Below, one piece after another: positions 23,846-32,343 of a stretch of DNA of 64,000 nucleotides (its first letter is position 1; every line of letters starts with the position of its first letter). This stretch comes from JBDTCO01 sp039923495 (lineage in GTDB: Bacteria; Myxococcota_A; Polyangia; Palsa-1104). The stretch spans positions 1 to 64,000 of the forward strand of contig JBDTCO010000064.1 in assembly GCA_039923495.1 (NCBI GenBank), in the 5' to 3' direction. The position numbers were made by a program, and so were the translations under genes. Below the pieces are notes generated by a model. It was given only the letters and a program-made list of their open reading frames with translations. It made no database searches and was not told where the DNA came from.

Positions 23846-25047
23846 GCCCGGCCTTCGTTTCATCCGGAGGCGGTGACTCGGCAAGAGGCCTGTTCGAGCT
23901 CGACGAGACGGAGCTGCTGGTCCAGAAGACGGCGCGCACGTTCGCCGAGCGCGTGCTCGCACCGAGGGCCGCCGAGCGCGATCGCACCGCAGCATTCCCC
24001 GTCGAGGAGCTGCGCCAGCTCGCGGAGCTCGGCCTGCTCGGCGTCAACATCCCGTCGGAGCTCGGCGGCGCGGAGGCGGGCCCCGTCGCATACGCGCTCG
24101 CGATGCAGGAGGTAGCGCGCGCGGATGCATCGGTCGCCGTCGCGATGGCCGTCACCAACATGGTCGGCGAGGTCATCTGCGCGTTCGGCACCGAGGAGCA
24201 GAAGCAGCGGGCCGTGCCGCGGCTCACATCGGGCGAGGCCATCGCGGGCGCGTTCGCGCTGTCCGAGGTTCAGGCAGGCAGCGATCCCGGTGGCATGGCC
24301 ACCACCGCCACGCGCACCGACCAGGGCTGGCGGCTCGACGGCTCGAAGCAGTGGATCACGTCGGGCGATCGCGCCGGCGTGATGATCGTGTGGGCGAAGA
24401 CCGCGGGTGCACGCTCGCTGTCGACGTTCCTGCTCGAGCGCGAGGTCGACGAGCAGGCCATGGCGAAGCCGCTCACAGGCATGGGCGTCGGCAAGCACGA
24501 GGACAAGATGGGCCTGCGCGGCTCGTCGACGGTGCCGCTCACGTTCGATGGCTGCGAGCTGCCGGAGGCGGCGCTCATGGGTCAGCTCGGCGAGGGGCTC
24601 AAGGTCGCGCTGCTCGCGCTCGACGGCGGTCGCATCGGCATCGCGTCGCAGGCCATCGGTATCGCGCGCGCTGCGTTCGACGTGGCGCGACGCTACGTGA
24701 AGGAGCGACACCAGTTCGGCAAGCCACTCGCCGACTTCCAGGCCACGCAGTTCCGCCTCGCCGACATGGCGACCGACCTCGACGCCGCGCACCTCCTCAC
24801 GCTGCGCGCCGCGTACAACAAGGGCGCGGGCCTCGCGTTCTCGCGCGAGGCGTCGATGGCCAAGCTCTGGGCGACCGAGACGGCCGGTCGCGTGTGCGAC
24901 GACGCACTGCAGCTGCTCGGCGGCTACGGCTACACGCGCGATTTTCCCGTCGAGCGGTTCTATCGGGACGTCCGCGTCACGCGCATCTACGAGGGGACGA
25001 GCGAGATCCAGCGCCTCGTCATCGCGCGCGCGCTGCTCGGCCGCTGA
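23842..25047 (+). CDS. Acyl-CoA dehydrogenase (second copy)
   Basis: A 401-residue member of the same family as the gene at 21474, with FALSEVQAGSDPGGMA, QWITSGDRAG, YVKERHQFGKPLADFQ, LLGGYGYTRDFPVERFYRD and the catalytic Glu in IYEGTSEIQRLV. The DGGRIGIASQAIGIARAAF stretch is nearly the same as in the first copy, suggesting paralogues with different chain-length preference. The N-terminus (about 20 residues before LFELDETELLVQKTARTFAE) is longer than usual. The ATG overlaps the stop of the AgmX-like lipoprotein, and its own stop overlaps the cupin gene (TGATG). Confidence 0.94.
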   Translation: MSPAFVSSGGGDSARGLFELDETELLVQKTARTFAERVLAPRAAERDRTAAFPVEELRQLAELGLLGVNIPSELGGAEAGPVAYALAMQEVARADASVAVAMAVTNMVGEVICAFGTEEQKQRAVPRLTSGEAIAGAFALSEVQAGSDPGGMATTATRTDQGWRLDGSKQWITSGDRAGVMIVWAKTAGARSLSTFLLEREVDEQAMAKPLTGMGVGKHEDKMGLRGSSTVPLTFDGCELPEAALMGQLGEGLKVALLALDGGRIGIASQAIGIARAAFDVARRYVKERHQFGKPLADFQATQFRLADMATDLDAAHLLTLRAAYNKGAGLAFSREASMAKLWATETAGRVCDDALQLLGGYGYTRDFPVERFYRDVRVTRIYEGTSEIQRLVIARALLGR

Positions 25048-25922
25048 TGCGCTGGGGCGTGGCGGCGCTGCTCTGCTGCAGCACCGCGTGGGCGGGGCCA
25101 GACGACGACATGGGGCGACGCCTGCAGCAGCTCCTGCGCGCGCACCAGGCCGACGTGTTCGCGTGCGTCGCGAAGCAGCCCGAGCCCGCGAGCGGTGAAG
25201 CGTTGCTGCGTATCGTCGTCGGTGGGGATCACGTGCCCGAGGTGCTGAAGGCCGACGCCGCCGTGCAGCGGACGGCCGAGTGCGTGGCGCTGGCCGCGCG
25301 CAGCTGGGACCTCTCGTCGCTCGGCGCGAGCGTGGGCGATCAGGTCGTGTTCCCGCTCGCGTTCGCGCCCGAGAAGCCTGGCGCAGGCAACGTCGCGCTC
25401 TTCGCGACGATGCGCCTCGAGAAGCTCGCGCCGGGGCAGACCCTCGACCTCGGCGCAGACCGCAGCACCGCGCTGCTCGTCGTGTCGGGCAAACTCGACG
25501 GCCTCGCACCAGGGACGCTGCTCTACAGCGTCGGCAAGGCAGCCTCGCTCGCCGCGCGTCGCGCCACGGTGATCCTGCACATCGATGCGCCGTCGCGTGG
25601 TGGCTCCACGACAACGCGCGTGCGGCTCGGCGCGCACGCGACCCGCATGCTCGTCGAGGGCGACGCGTTCGACGTGCGTGAGCTATGCCTCCGCAAGGGG
25701 GACGCCGTCACCGCGCCCGCGGGCCACGAAGATACGCTGCTCTACGTCGAGCATGGACGCGCCACGGTGACGCTCGGCAGCGATCGTGCGGAGAGCCGCG
25801 CGGGGGACGTGCTCACCGTGCCGCGTGGGACCAGCCGCACGATCGCGGTGACGAGAGACCTGTGTCTCCTCGAGGCAGAGACGCACGTGCGACCCGTCAC
25901 GAGCGCGCCGGCCGGGCCCTGA
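25047..25922 (+). CDS. Secreted protein with AgmX-like N-domain and C-terminal cupin
   Basis: A 291-residue protein with a short signal peptide (MRWGVAALLCCSTAWAGPDD). Residues about 25-110 repeat the Cys-hairpin-Cys pattern of the neighbours (HQADVFACVAKQPE, LLRIVVGGDHVPEVL, AECVALAARSWDL). The last ~90 residues read as a cupin beta-barrel: LCLRKGDAVTAPAGHEDTLL, VEHGRATVTLG and RAGDVLTVPRGTSRTI. The usual two-His metal site is incomplete, with one clear His in PAGHED. It is translationally coupled to the acyl-CoA dehydrogenase. It may bind a small ligand; no reaction is evident. Confidence 0.75.
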   Translation: MRWGVAALLCCSTAWAGPDDDMGRRLQQLLRAHQADVFACVAKQPEPASGEALLRIVVGGDHVPEVLKADAAVQRTAECVALAARSWDLSSLGASVGDQVVFPLAFAPEKPGAGNVALFATMRLEKLAPGQTLDLGADRSTALLVVSGKLDGLAPGTLLYSVGKAASLAARRATVILHIDAPSRGGSTTTRVRLGAHATRMLVEGDAFDVRELCLRKGDAVTAPAGHEDTLLYVEHGRATVTLGSDRAESRAGDVLTVPRGTSRTIAVTRDLCLLEAETHVRPVTSAPAGP

Positions 25923-25980
25923 TACAGTGGGATGATAGGTAACACCCGCTCGTCCCTTGGTCTCTGCTCGGTAGGTACTC

Positions 25981-26730
25981 ATGTCTGACAACGTCTTCCT
26001 CCGCCTCGGCCTTGCGGCTCTTGGCCTCACCGGTTGTAACCTCGTCGCTGCGACGGGCTTGCAGACCGACTACTCGTTGGATGCGATCGCGTACGCGTCG
26101 CCCACGTTCGGCGATCCGACCGTGATGGCCACGATGCCGACCATCGCGTGCTCCGCCACCGACGATACGTGTAGCGCACAGGGCGCGGCGCTCGGCGCCA
26201 GTAACGTGACCGTGAGCTGCGACACTCAGCTGGGCGCGTGCATCGCGACGGCCGAGATCCGCGTGTCGGAGACCATCGACGTCGCCAAGCAGACGTCATT
26301 CCCGTCGCAGGCGATCCAGTTCGGCGTCGACGCCGTCGAGGTCAAGCGCCTCACGTACTGGATCAACAAGAACCAGCTGAACCTGCCCACGCCGGTGATC
26401 GACTTCTACGTCGCGCCGACGGCTGCGCACGACGAGACGGACCCTGCGGCGACGCTGCTCACGAGCATCGCGACCATTGCCGCCGGTAGCAACGTCTGCG
26501 GCGATCCCGCGTACGTGGCCGGCGATCCGAACGCGTCGGGTTCACCGGTGTGCTCGGCCCCGCTGCCGTCGCCTGGCAAGAGCGCGCTGTCCGCCTTCGT
26601 GAAGGACTACAAGACGCCGTTCCAGATCATCGCGCACACCAGGATCGTCGCGCACCCGGGTGACCTCGTGCCGTCGGGCAGCATCAGCTTCGATGCGCGT
26701 CCGACGGTCGGCCTCAAGATCCTCGACTGA
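25981..26730 (+). CDS. Predicted lipoprotein of unknown function
   Basis: A 249-residue secreted protein: leader LGLAALGLTGCNL with a lipobox-like Cys at about 19. The mature protein contains four or more further cysteines (IACSATDDTCSAQ, VSCDTQLGAC, NVCGDP, PVCSAP), suggesting disulfides, and beta-rich segments such as ATAEIRVSETIDVAKQ and FQIIAHTRIVAHPGDLVPSG. No family is recognised. It is the last plus-strand gene before the minus-strand DUF4846 gene (11 nt between stop codons), with a 58-nt gap to the cupin gene, so it may have its own promoter. Confidence 0.7.
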   Translation: MSDNVFLRLGLAALGLTGCNLVAATGLQTDYSLDAIAYASPTFGDPTVMATMPTIACSATDDTCSAQGAALGASNVTVSCDTQLGACIATAEIRVSETIDVAKQTSFPSQAIQFGVDAVEVKRLTYWINKNQLNLPTPVIDFYVAPTAAHDETDPAATLLTSIATIAAGSNVCGDPAYVAGDPNASGSPVCSAPLPSPGKSALSAFVKDYKTPFQIIAHTRIVAHPGDLVPSGSISFDARPTVGLKILD

Positions 26731-26741
26731 ACAGGCAGCGG

Positions 26742-27539
26742 TTAGAACCGCCTCACGTCCTTGCGGTGAAACGGGCGCCACTCGGGTGTCTTGAGGCCAC
26801 CTTTGTCGAGCGCGGCCTCGTCGAACCATGGCGTGCCGTCCGCCGCTTTGAGGAGGTGGATCTGCTGCGCAGGCATGTAGCTCTGCGCGAGCATCAGCTT
26901 GCGCTTGCCGCCCGGGTCCACGACCTCGTCGACGACGAGGATCGCGTGCCCCGGATACCCGCCCTGGATGAGCACGTCACCTGGCTGCGCGGGCGCTGTG
27001 GCCTGGGCCATCTCGGCCTGGAGCGACGCGCTGCCCGCCTCGGAGAAGAGCGTCGTGAGGTAGCGGTGGAAGCGCTTGCGGTTCGGATCGGGGATGCGCG
27101 GATCGAAGAGCATCGTGTGCAGCTTCTTCTTCGGGTCCGGATGGAAGACGATGGTCTGGCCGCGCGCGAGCAGGAACTCGGAGCGCAGGCGCATCACCGC
27201 GTCGGCGCACTGCTGCAGGTCGCGATCGCCCACGTCGATCGCCACGACGGCCAGATGCACGTCCTGGCGCGGCTTCTCCTTGCCGTCGAAGAGGCGGACC
27301 GCGGTGCCGGCAGGCTCGAGCGGGAGCTCGCGCAGCCACGCTCCGAACTCGCCGCGTGCGAGCGGCACGCGCGTGTAGCCCGGCGGGGCAGGGAAGCGAT
27401 GCGACAGCGCCTCGTGAGACGTGTCGCCCGGTATCATCCACGGATAGCCGAGCGGCGCTGCCGACGCGGCTCCCGAGAGCGGCAGCGACAAGAGCAGGAG
27501 CGGCAACAGCAGTTGGAACGCGGAGGCAGCACGCCGCAT
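26742..27539 (-). CDS. DUF4846-family secreted protein
   Basis: A 265-residue protein with a Leu-rich signal peptide (FQLLLPLLLLSLPLSGAASA). The mature part matches the DUF4846 pattern: RFPAPPGYTRVPLARGEFGAWLRELPL, then VAVVAIDVGDRDLQQCADA (written in part), RLRSEFLLARG, then QPGDVLIQGGYPGHAILVVD and MLAQSYMPAQQIHLL, ending in a TPEWRPFHRKDVRRF tail. The GHAILVVD and AQSYMPAQ segments resemble a cysteine-peptidase-like fold, but no catalytic Cys is visible. It follows the HhH gene at 4 nt spacing on the minus strand, hence probably one operon. The biochemical role of the family is unknown. Confidence 0.82.
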   Translation of the reverse strand: MRRAASAFQLLLPLLLLSLPLSGAASAAPLGYPWMIPGDTSHEALSHRFPAPPGYTRVPLARGEFGAWLRELPLEPAGTAVRLFDGKEKPRQDVHLAVVAIDVGDRDLQQCADAVMRLRSEFLLARGQTIVFHPDPKKKLHTMLFDPRIPDPNRKRFHRYLTTLFSEAGSASLQAEMAQATAPAQPGDVLIQGGYPGHAILVVDEVVDPGGKRKLMLAQSYMPAQQIHLLKAADGTPWFDEAALDKGGLKTPEWRPFHRKDVRRF

Positions 27540-27543
27540 CGAG

Positions 27544-27978
27544 CTACTTCGCCTTCGGCGTGACGACGCGGCTCTGCATCTTCTTGTAGACGTCCTTCGG
27601 CAGGATCTTCTTGAGCTGGCGCTTGTTCTTGTAGGGACGGCCCGCGATGATCTTGCCGGCGTACTCGTCGTTGATGCCGGGGAGCTTCTTCAGCTCCTCG
27701 CCCGTGGCGCGGTTGATGTCGATGTTGGCGACGGCCTCGTCCTCACGGATCTCCGTGGCGGGGTCGGCCTTGCTCGTCGGGTCGGCGTCCCCGCTGTGCT
27801 GCGGAGCCGACGATGGGTCGACCTTGCCGACGCTGTTTGCGCCCGCCTTCCTGTCGTCGGGCATGCCCGGGCGGTCCGCGGTGCGCTCTCCCCCTGCGCC
27901 CGTCTGGCTCTGGGCGGATGCGGCGACCGGGATGGCGCCGCAGAGAACGAACAGCGAGAGGCGAACGAAGCGGGTCAT
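27544..27978 (-). CDS. Secreted helix-hairpin-helix protein (ComEA-like)
   Basis: A 144-residue protein with a signal peptide (LSLFVLCGAIPVAASAQS), a polar Asp/Ser/Pro-rich linker (about 25-85), and a C-terminal ComEA/HhH domain: IDINRATGEELKKLPGINDE, with the glycine-bearing hairpin LPGINDEYAGKIIAGRPYKN and RQLKKILPKDVYKK. ComEA-type domains bind DNA non-specifically in the periplasm during uptake; others of this family have unknown roles. The ribosome site GGAGGAA stands 4 nt before the ATG at 27978, one of the best in the window. No other competence gene is nearby. Confidence 0.85.
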   Translation of the reverse strand: MTRFVRLSLFVLCGAIPVAASAQSQTGAGGERTADRPGMPDDRKAGANSVGKVDPSSAPQHSGDADPTSKADPATEIREDEAVANIDINRATGEELKKLPGINDEYAGKIIAGRPYKNKRQLKKILPKDVYKKMQSRVVTPKAK

Positions 27979-28028
27979 GGGTTCCTCCGAAGACGAATCG
28001 TGTTAGGAAAGCCGGATACTACTACCGA

Positions 28029-28045
28029 CGAGGGACGATCCCTCG
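28029..28045. promoter_or_regulatory. Perfect 7-bp inverted repeat before the deoxyhypusine-synthase-like gene
   Basis: CGAGGGA-CGA-TCCCTCG is a perfect hairpin with a 3-nt loop, ending at the base before an in-frame ATG (28046) and 18 nt before the preferred start at 28064. In RNA it would form a stable stem in the leader; in DNA it could be an operator in the divergent region shared with the HhH gene. Confidence 0.5.
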
Positions 28046-28063
28046 ATGCATAGGATGCTCGCC

Positions 28064-29077
<1,014 letters not shown>

Positions 29078-29087
29078 ACTGCGGCTG

Positions 29088-30716
29088 ATGTTCCGCGTCA
29101 ACCTCACCGCGAAGCTCGCCGCCAGCTACCTTTTGGTTGCAGCGCTGATCGTCGGACCGACGCTGCTCTTTTTGCGCGCGACGTTCCTGTCGACGCTCGA
29201 GCGGCTCGAGGCGGGCGTGCTCGAGCCCCGCGCCGAGGCGCTGCGCGACGAGCTCCAGAAGGTGCCCATCGATCACCTCGACGAGGTCGACGTCGCGGTG
29301 CACCGCTTCGCGACGCTGCTGCAGCTGCGCGTCACGATCATCCAGCCCGATGGACGGCCGCTCGCGGACTCCGAGGTGCCGCTCGAGCGCATCGCTGATC
29401 TGCAGAACCACCTCGATCGACCCGAGGTGCAAAAGGCTCTCCACGGCGAGTTCGGCTACGACAGCCGCATGTCGCTCACGGTGCACGACGAGCTCATCTA
29501 CGGCGCCGTCCCGCTGCCGGCGCGCGGTCCCGTGAGGCTCGTCGTGCGCGTCGCGCGTCGCGTCGTCAGCCTGCGCGAGGGTGCGACGAGCGCGCTGCTC
29601 ACGATGCGCCTCTCGACCGGTGTGGGCGTCACGGTGGCGCTCTTGCTCTCTCTCGGTGCTGCCGTCTACGTGTCGCGACCGCTGCGGCGCATGCGCGACA
29701 CGGCGCGCGCGTTCGCGGAGGGACGCTGGGTCGACGTACCGCGCGTCGAGACACGTGACGAGCTCGAGGACCTCTCCATCGCGCTCGACGATCTCGGGCG
29801 CAAGCTGCAGCACCAGCTCATCCTCCACGGCGCCAACGAGTCGCTCCTCACGCAGACGATCCGCGCGCTCCCGCGGCCGGCGCTGCTGCTCGATCCCGAC
29901 TTCAAGCCGCTCGAGGTGAACGGTGCGCTGCGCGAGGTCGGCGAGCTCACGCCGGCCAACGAGGGCGAGGCGCTGACCGCGCTCCTCAAGGCGCCGAGCC
30001 TCGAGGCCGCGCGTCGCATCGCGGTCGAAAAGGGGCTGCCGGTCGAGCTCAACCTGCCGCTGCCCGGACGCCCCGCGGAAGGGCACGTGCCCGGGACGTT
30101 GGTGCCGCTCACGCGTCCGGTGGGTGGCCCGTTCTGGCTGCTCATCATCGGCCTCGACGAGCCGTTCGACGAGGAACGCGGGGTCGCGGCCCCGCTCGAG
30201 CTGCTCGATCGCGTCGATCGCGCCATCGATTCGCTCGTGCAGAGCGCACCCGGGTCGCGGCACGAGCTCGCCGAGCTGCGCGTGCGCACTGACGAGCTGG
30301 CGGTCGTCGCGGGGCGTCCGGCCCCCGTCGGCGTCGAGCCGGTCGCCATCGGCGCCATCATCACGCGTGCCATCGCCGAGGTCGCGGCGCTGTTCCCGGA
30401 TCGTGCTCTCGTCACCTACGTGCCGGCGGATCCAGCGGTGAATGCCACGATGGTCGCGGAGTCCGATCGCCTCGCCGAGCGTGCCGTCCGCGCGCTGCTG
30501 CGTGCCGGTGTCGCGGCCACGCCGGCCAATCGCACCGTCGAGCTCACCCTCGAGATCCAGCCCGCGCAGGTGCAGCTCGAGATCCGTGGCGCCGCCTCCG
30601 AGCTCGGCGAGACCGGCCGGCTACTCGTCGCGTTCGCACAGGCGGTCGGCGGGAGCGCGGGGCGTCGCCCCACCGGCGAGCGCTCGGTCGTGCGGCTCAT
30701 GCTGCCGAGGGCCTGA
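29088..30716 (+). CDS. HAMP/PAS sensor protein with degenerate histidine-kinase end
   Basis: A 542-residue membrane protein with a PhoR-like plan: TM1 (about 8-30), a ~140-residue extracytoplasmic sensor domain, TM2 (about 172-194), HAMP (about 195-245) and a PAS-like segment (TIRALPRPALLLDPDFKPLE, about 256-345). The remaining ~200 residues occupy the place of the kinase core, but no H-box (the usual SHELRTPL) can be found, and the ATPase-like end (VEPVAIGAIITRAIAEV, RLAERAVRALLRAG, GERSVVRLMLP) lacks the N-box Asn and the DxGxG motif. It therefore probably cannot autophosphorylate. The stop overlaps the next start (TGATG). Confidence 0.82.
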   Translation: MFRVNLTAKLAASYLLVAALIVGPTLLFLRATFLSTLERLEAGVLEPRAEALRDELQKVPIDHLDEVDVAVHRFATLLQLRVTIIQPDGRPLADSEVPLERIADLQNHLDRPEVQKALHGEFGYDSRMSLTVHDELIYGAVPLPARGPVRLVVRVARRVVSLREGATSALLTMRLSTGVGVTVALLLSLGAAVYVSRPLRRMRDTARAFAEGRWVDVPRVETRDELEDLSIALDDLGRKLQHQLILHGANESLLTQTIRALPRPALLLDPDFKPLEVNGALREVGELTPANEGEALTALLKAPSLEAARRIAVEKGLPVELNLPLPGRPAEGHVPGTLVPLTRPVGGPFWLLIIGLDEPFDEERGVAAPLELLDRVDRAIDSLVQSAPGSRHELAELRVRTDELAVVAGRPAPVGVEPVAIGAIITRAIAEVAALFPDRALVTYVPADPAVNATMVAESDRLAERAVRALLRAGVAATPANRTVELTLEIQPAQVQLEIRGAASELGETGRLLVAFAQAVGGSAGRRPTGERSVVRLMLPRA

Positions 30717-32290
30717 TGTCGAGTGTGATGCAGGCGGCCGGCTCCGTGCTCGGCACGCCGAGCGCACGCACTGCGCTGAACCTCACGCGGCACGATCACG
30801 AACAGATCGAGGTGCAGCACACGCACGACCTGTTGCCCTTGTCGCGCACACGTCCGCTCGACGTCGAGCTGTACTTCTTCATCCCGCGCAACGTCGGCGT
30901 GCGCGCCGATAATTATCCGCGCGACGAGTTCTATGGCGATCTGACGCACTTCATGCGGCTCGATCTGCCGGACCTTTCGCTGGAGGAGCTCGCGCAGGAT
31001 CGCTCGGGTCGCTCGCCGCTCGTGGCGCTGCACGAGCAACTCGTGCAGCTCAGCCTCGGCACCGTGCGCGCGCCTCCGCTCGGCGTGGAGGTCAAGCTCT
31101 TCGGCCACATCTTCACGGAGGCCGTCCGCGATCGCACGCAGCTCCTGCTCGACGAGCAGGCCACGCTGCCGCTGCGTCCGCTCGCCGATCGCTGGCGCTA
31201 CCTCGACGAGGTCGAGCGCTTCGCGAAGGAGGCCCGCGTCGCGCTCGGTGCGTTGCGTCGTGCCGAGAGGATGGCCGAGCCGTTCGCGCACGGCGTGAAC
31301 GTGCTGACCGTGTTCCGGGCCACCGACGAGTACGCGAGCCTGTTCCTCGATGGCGCGCTCGCGATCCTCGCGCAGGCCGCGCGCGAGGAGTCTCGCTTCT
31401 ACGACGGCTCGGGCTTTGTCGCGCGCACGGCGCAGGCGCTCGCACGCCACGCCGCTGCGGAGAGCGACTACCGACGGCGCGCGGGCTACCTCAACCTCGA
31501 CTTGCGCCCTGGCGGCAGCGAGTACTTCGCGTACCGACAGTCGTTCCTGAAGAAGACGGTCCAGCAGGCGCTCTACGTCGAGAGCGGCAAGACCGAGAGC
31601 GATCGCTTCGTGCGCAACGCCGCCAGCATGGTCGGCGCCGGGATGGCGGCGGTGTGGAGCCTCGTCGCGCAGCTGCCGAGCGGCATCGGCAACCTCTCGC
31701 CGGCGACGAAGGCGGCGCTCGTGGCCATCCCCATCGCTGCGTACGTCGCGAAGGACCGCATCAAGGAGCTGACGCGCGACTACATCTCACGGCGCGTGCG
31801 CGGCTACGATCAACGCGTCGAGATCCAGCCGGGTGCGCTCGCCGACGCGGGCCTCGGGCGCGTCGCTGGCCACATCGAGGAGATCACGAAGTTCATGTTG
31901 CCGGCCGACGTGCCCGACGAGGTACGCGCCATGCGCGTCGCGCTCCGCACGGTGCGCAACGCGGACACGGCCGGCGAGTCGGTGCTCACGTACCGCCGCA
32001 AGCTCGGCCTCGGCCTCGTCGGTGTCGCGCCAGAAGGCCTCGCGTTCCGGCAGATCCTGCGGCTCAACCTGCGGCACTTCTTCACGCGTCTCGACGAAGC
32101 GGAGCAACGCGAGAGCCACTACGCCGCGACGGAGGGCCGGTTCGTCCACGTCTCGCTGCCGAAGGTCTATCACATCAACCTCATCGCTCGCGTGACGTCG
32201 GGCGGTCGTCGGATCCTGCTCAAGCGCTGGCGCATCGTCCTCAACAAGGAGGGCATCGTGCGCCTGGAGAACGTGCTCTCGGAGGAGTAA
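30716..32290 (+). CDS. Large protein of unknown function, coupled to the sensor gene
   Basis: A 524-residue protein with no family I recognise. It has an N-terminal beta-like ELYFFIPRNVGV, charged helices (for example RWRYLDEVERFAKEARVALG), two adjacent hydrophobic segments (about 303-322, containing ASMVGAGMAAVWSLVAQLPS; and about 337-350, AALVAIPIAAYVA) and a strongly basic final third with HFFTRLDEAEQRESHYAA and RRILLKRWRIVLNKEGIVRL. The plan suggests a cytoplasmic protein anchored by a helical hairpin. It starts within the stop codon of the sensor protein, so it must be made together with it. It is a good candidate for the effector or partner of that degenerate sensor. Confidence 0.75.
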   Translation: MSSVMQAAGSVLGTPSARTALNLTRHDHEQIEVQHTHDLLPLSRTRPLDVELYFFIPRNVGVRADNYPRDEFYGDLTHFMRLDLPDLSLEELAQDRSGRSPLVALHEQLVQLSLGTVRAPPLGVEVKLFGHIFTEAVRDRTQLLLDEQATLPLRPLADRWRYLDEVERFAKEARVALGALRRAERMAEPFAHGVNVLTVFRATDEYASLFLDGALAILAQAAREESRFYDGSGFVARTAQALARHAAAESDYRRRAGYLNLDLRPGGSEYFAYRQSFLKKTVQQALYVESGKTESDRFVRNAASMVGAGMAAVWSLVAQLPSGIGNLSPATKAALVAIPIAAYVAKDRIKELTRDYISRRVRGYDQRVEIQPGALADAGLGRVAGHIEEITKFMLPADVPDEVRAMRVALRTVRNADTAGESVLTYRRKLGLGLVGVAPEGLAFRQILRLNLRHFFTRLDEAEQRESHYAATEGRFVHVSLPKVYHINLIARVTSGGRRILLKRWRIVLNKEGIVRLENVLSEE

Positions 32291-32343
32291 CCAGAGCCGC
32301 GCGCGCTGGTAGTGGCCGTGGTCCTCGCGTAACATCTGCCGAC

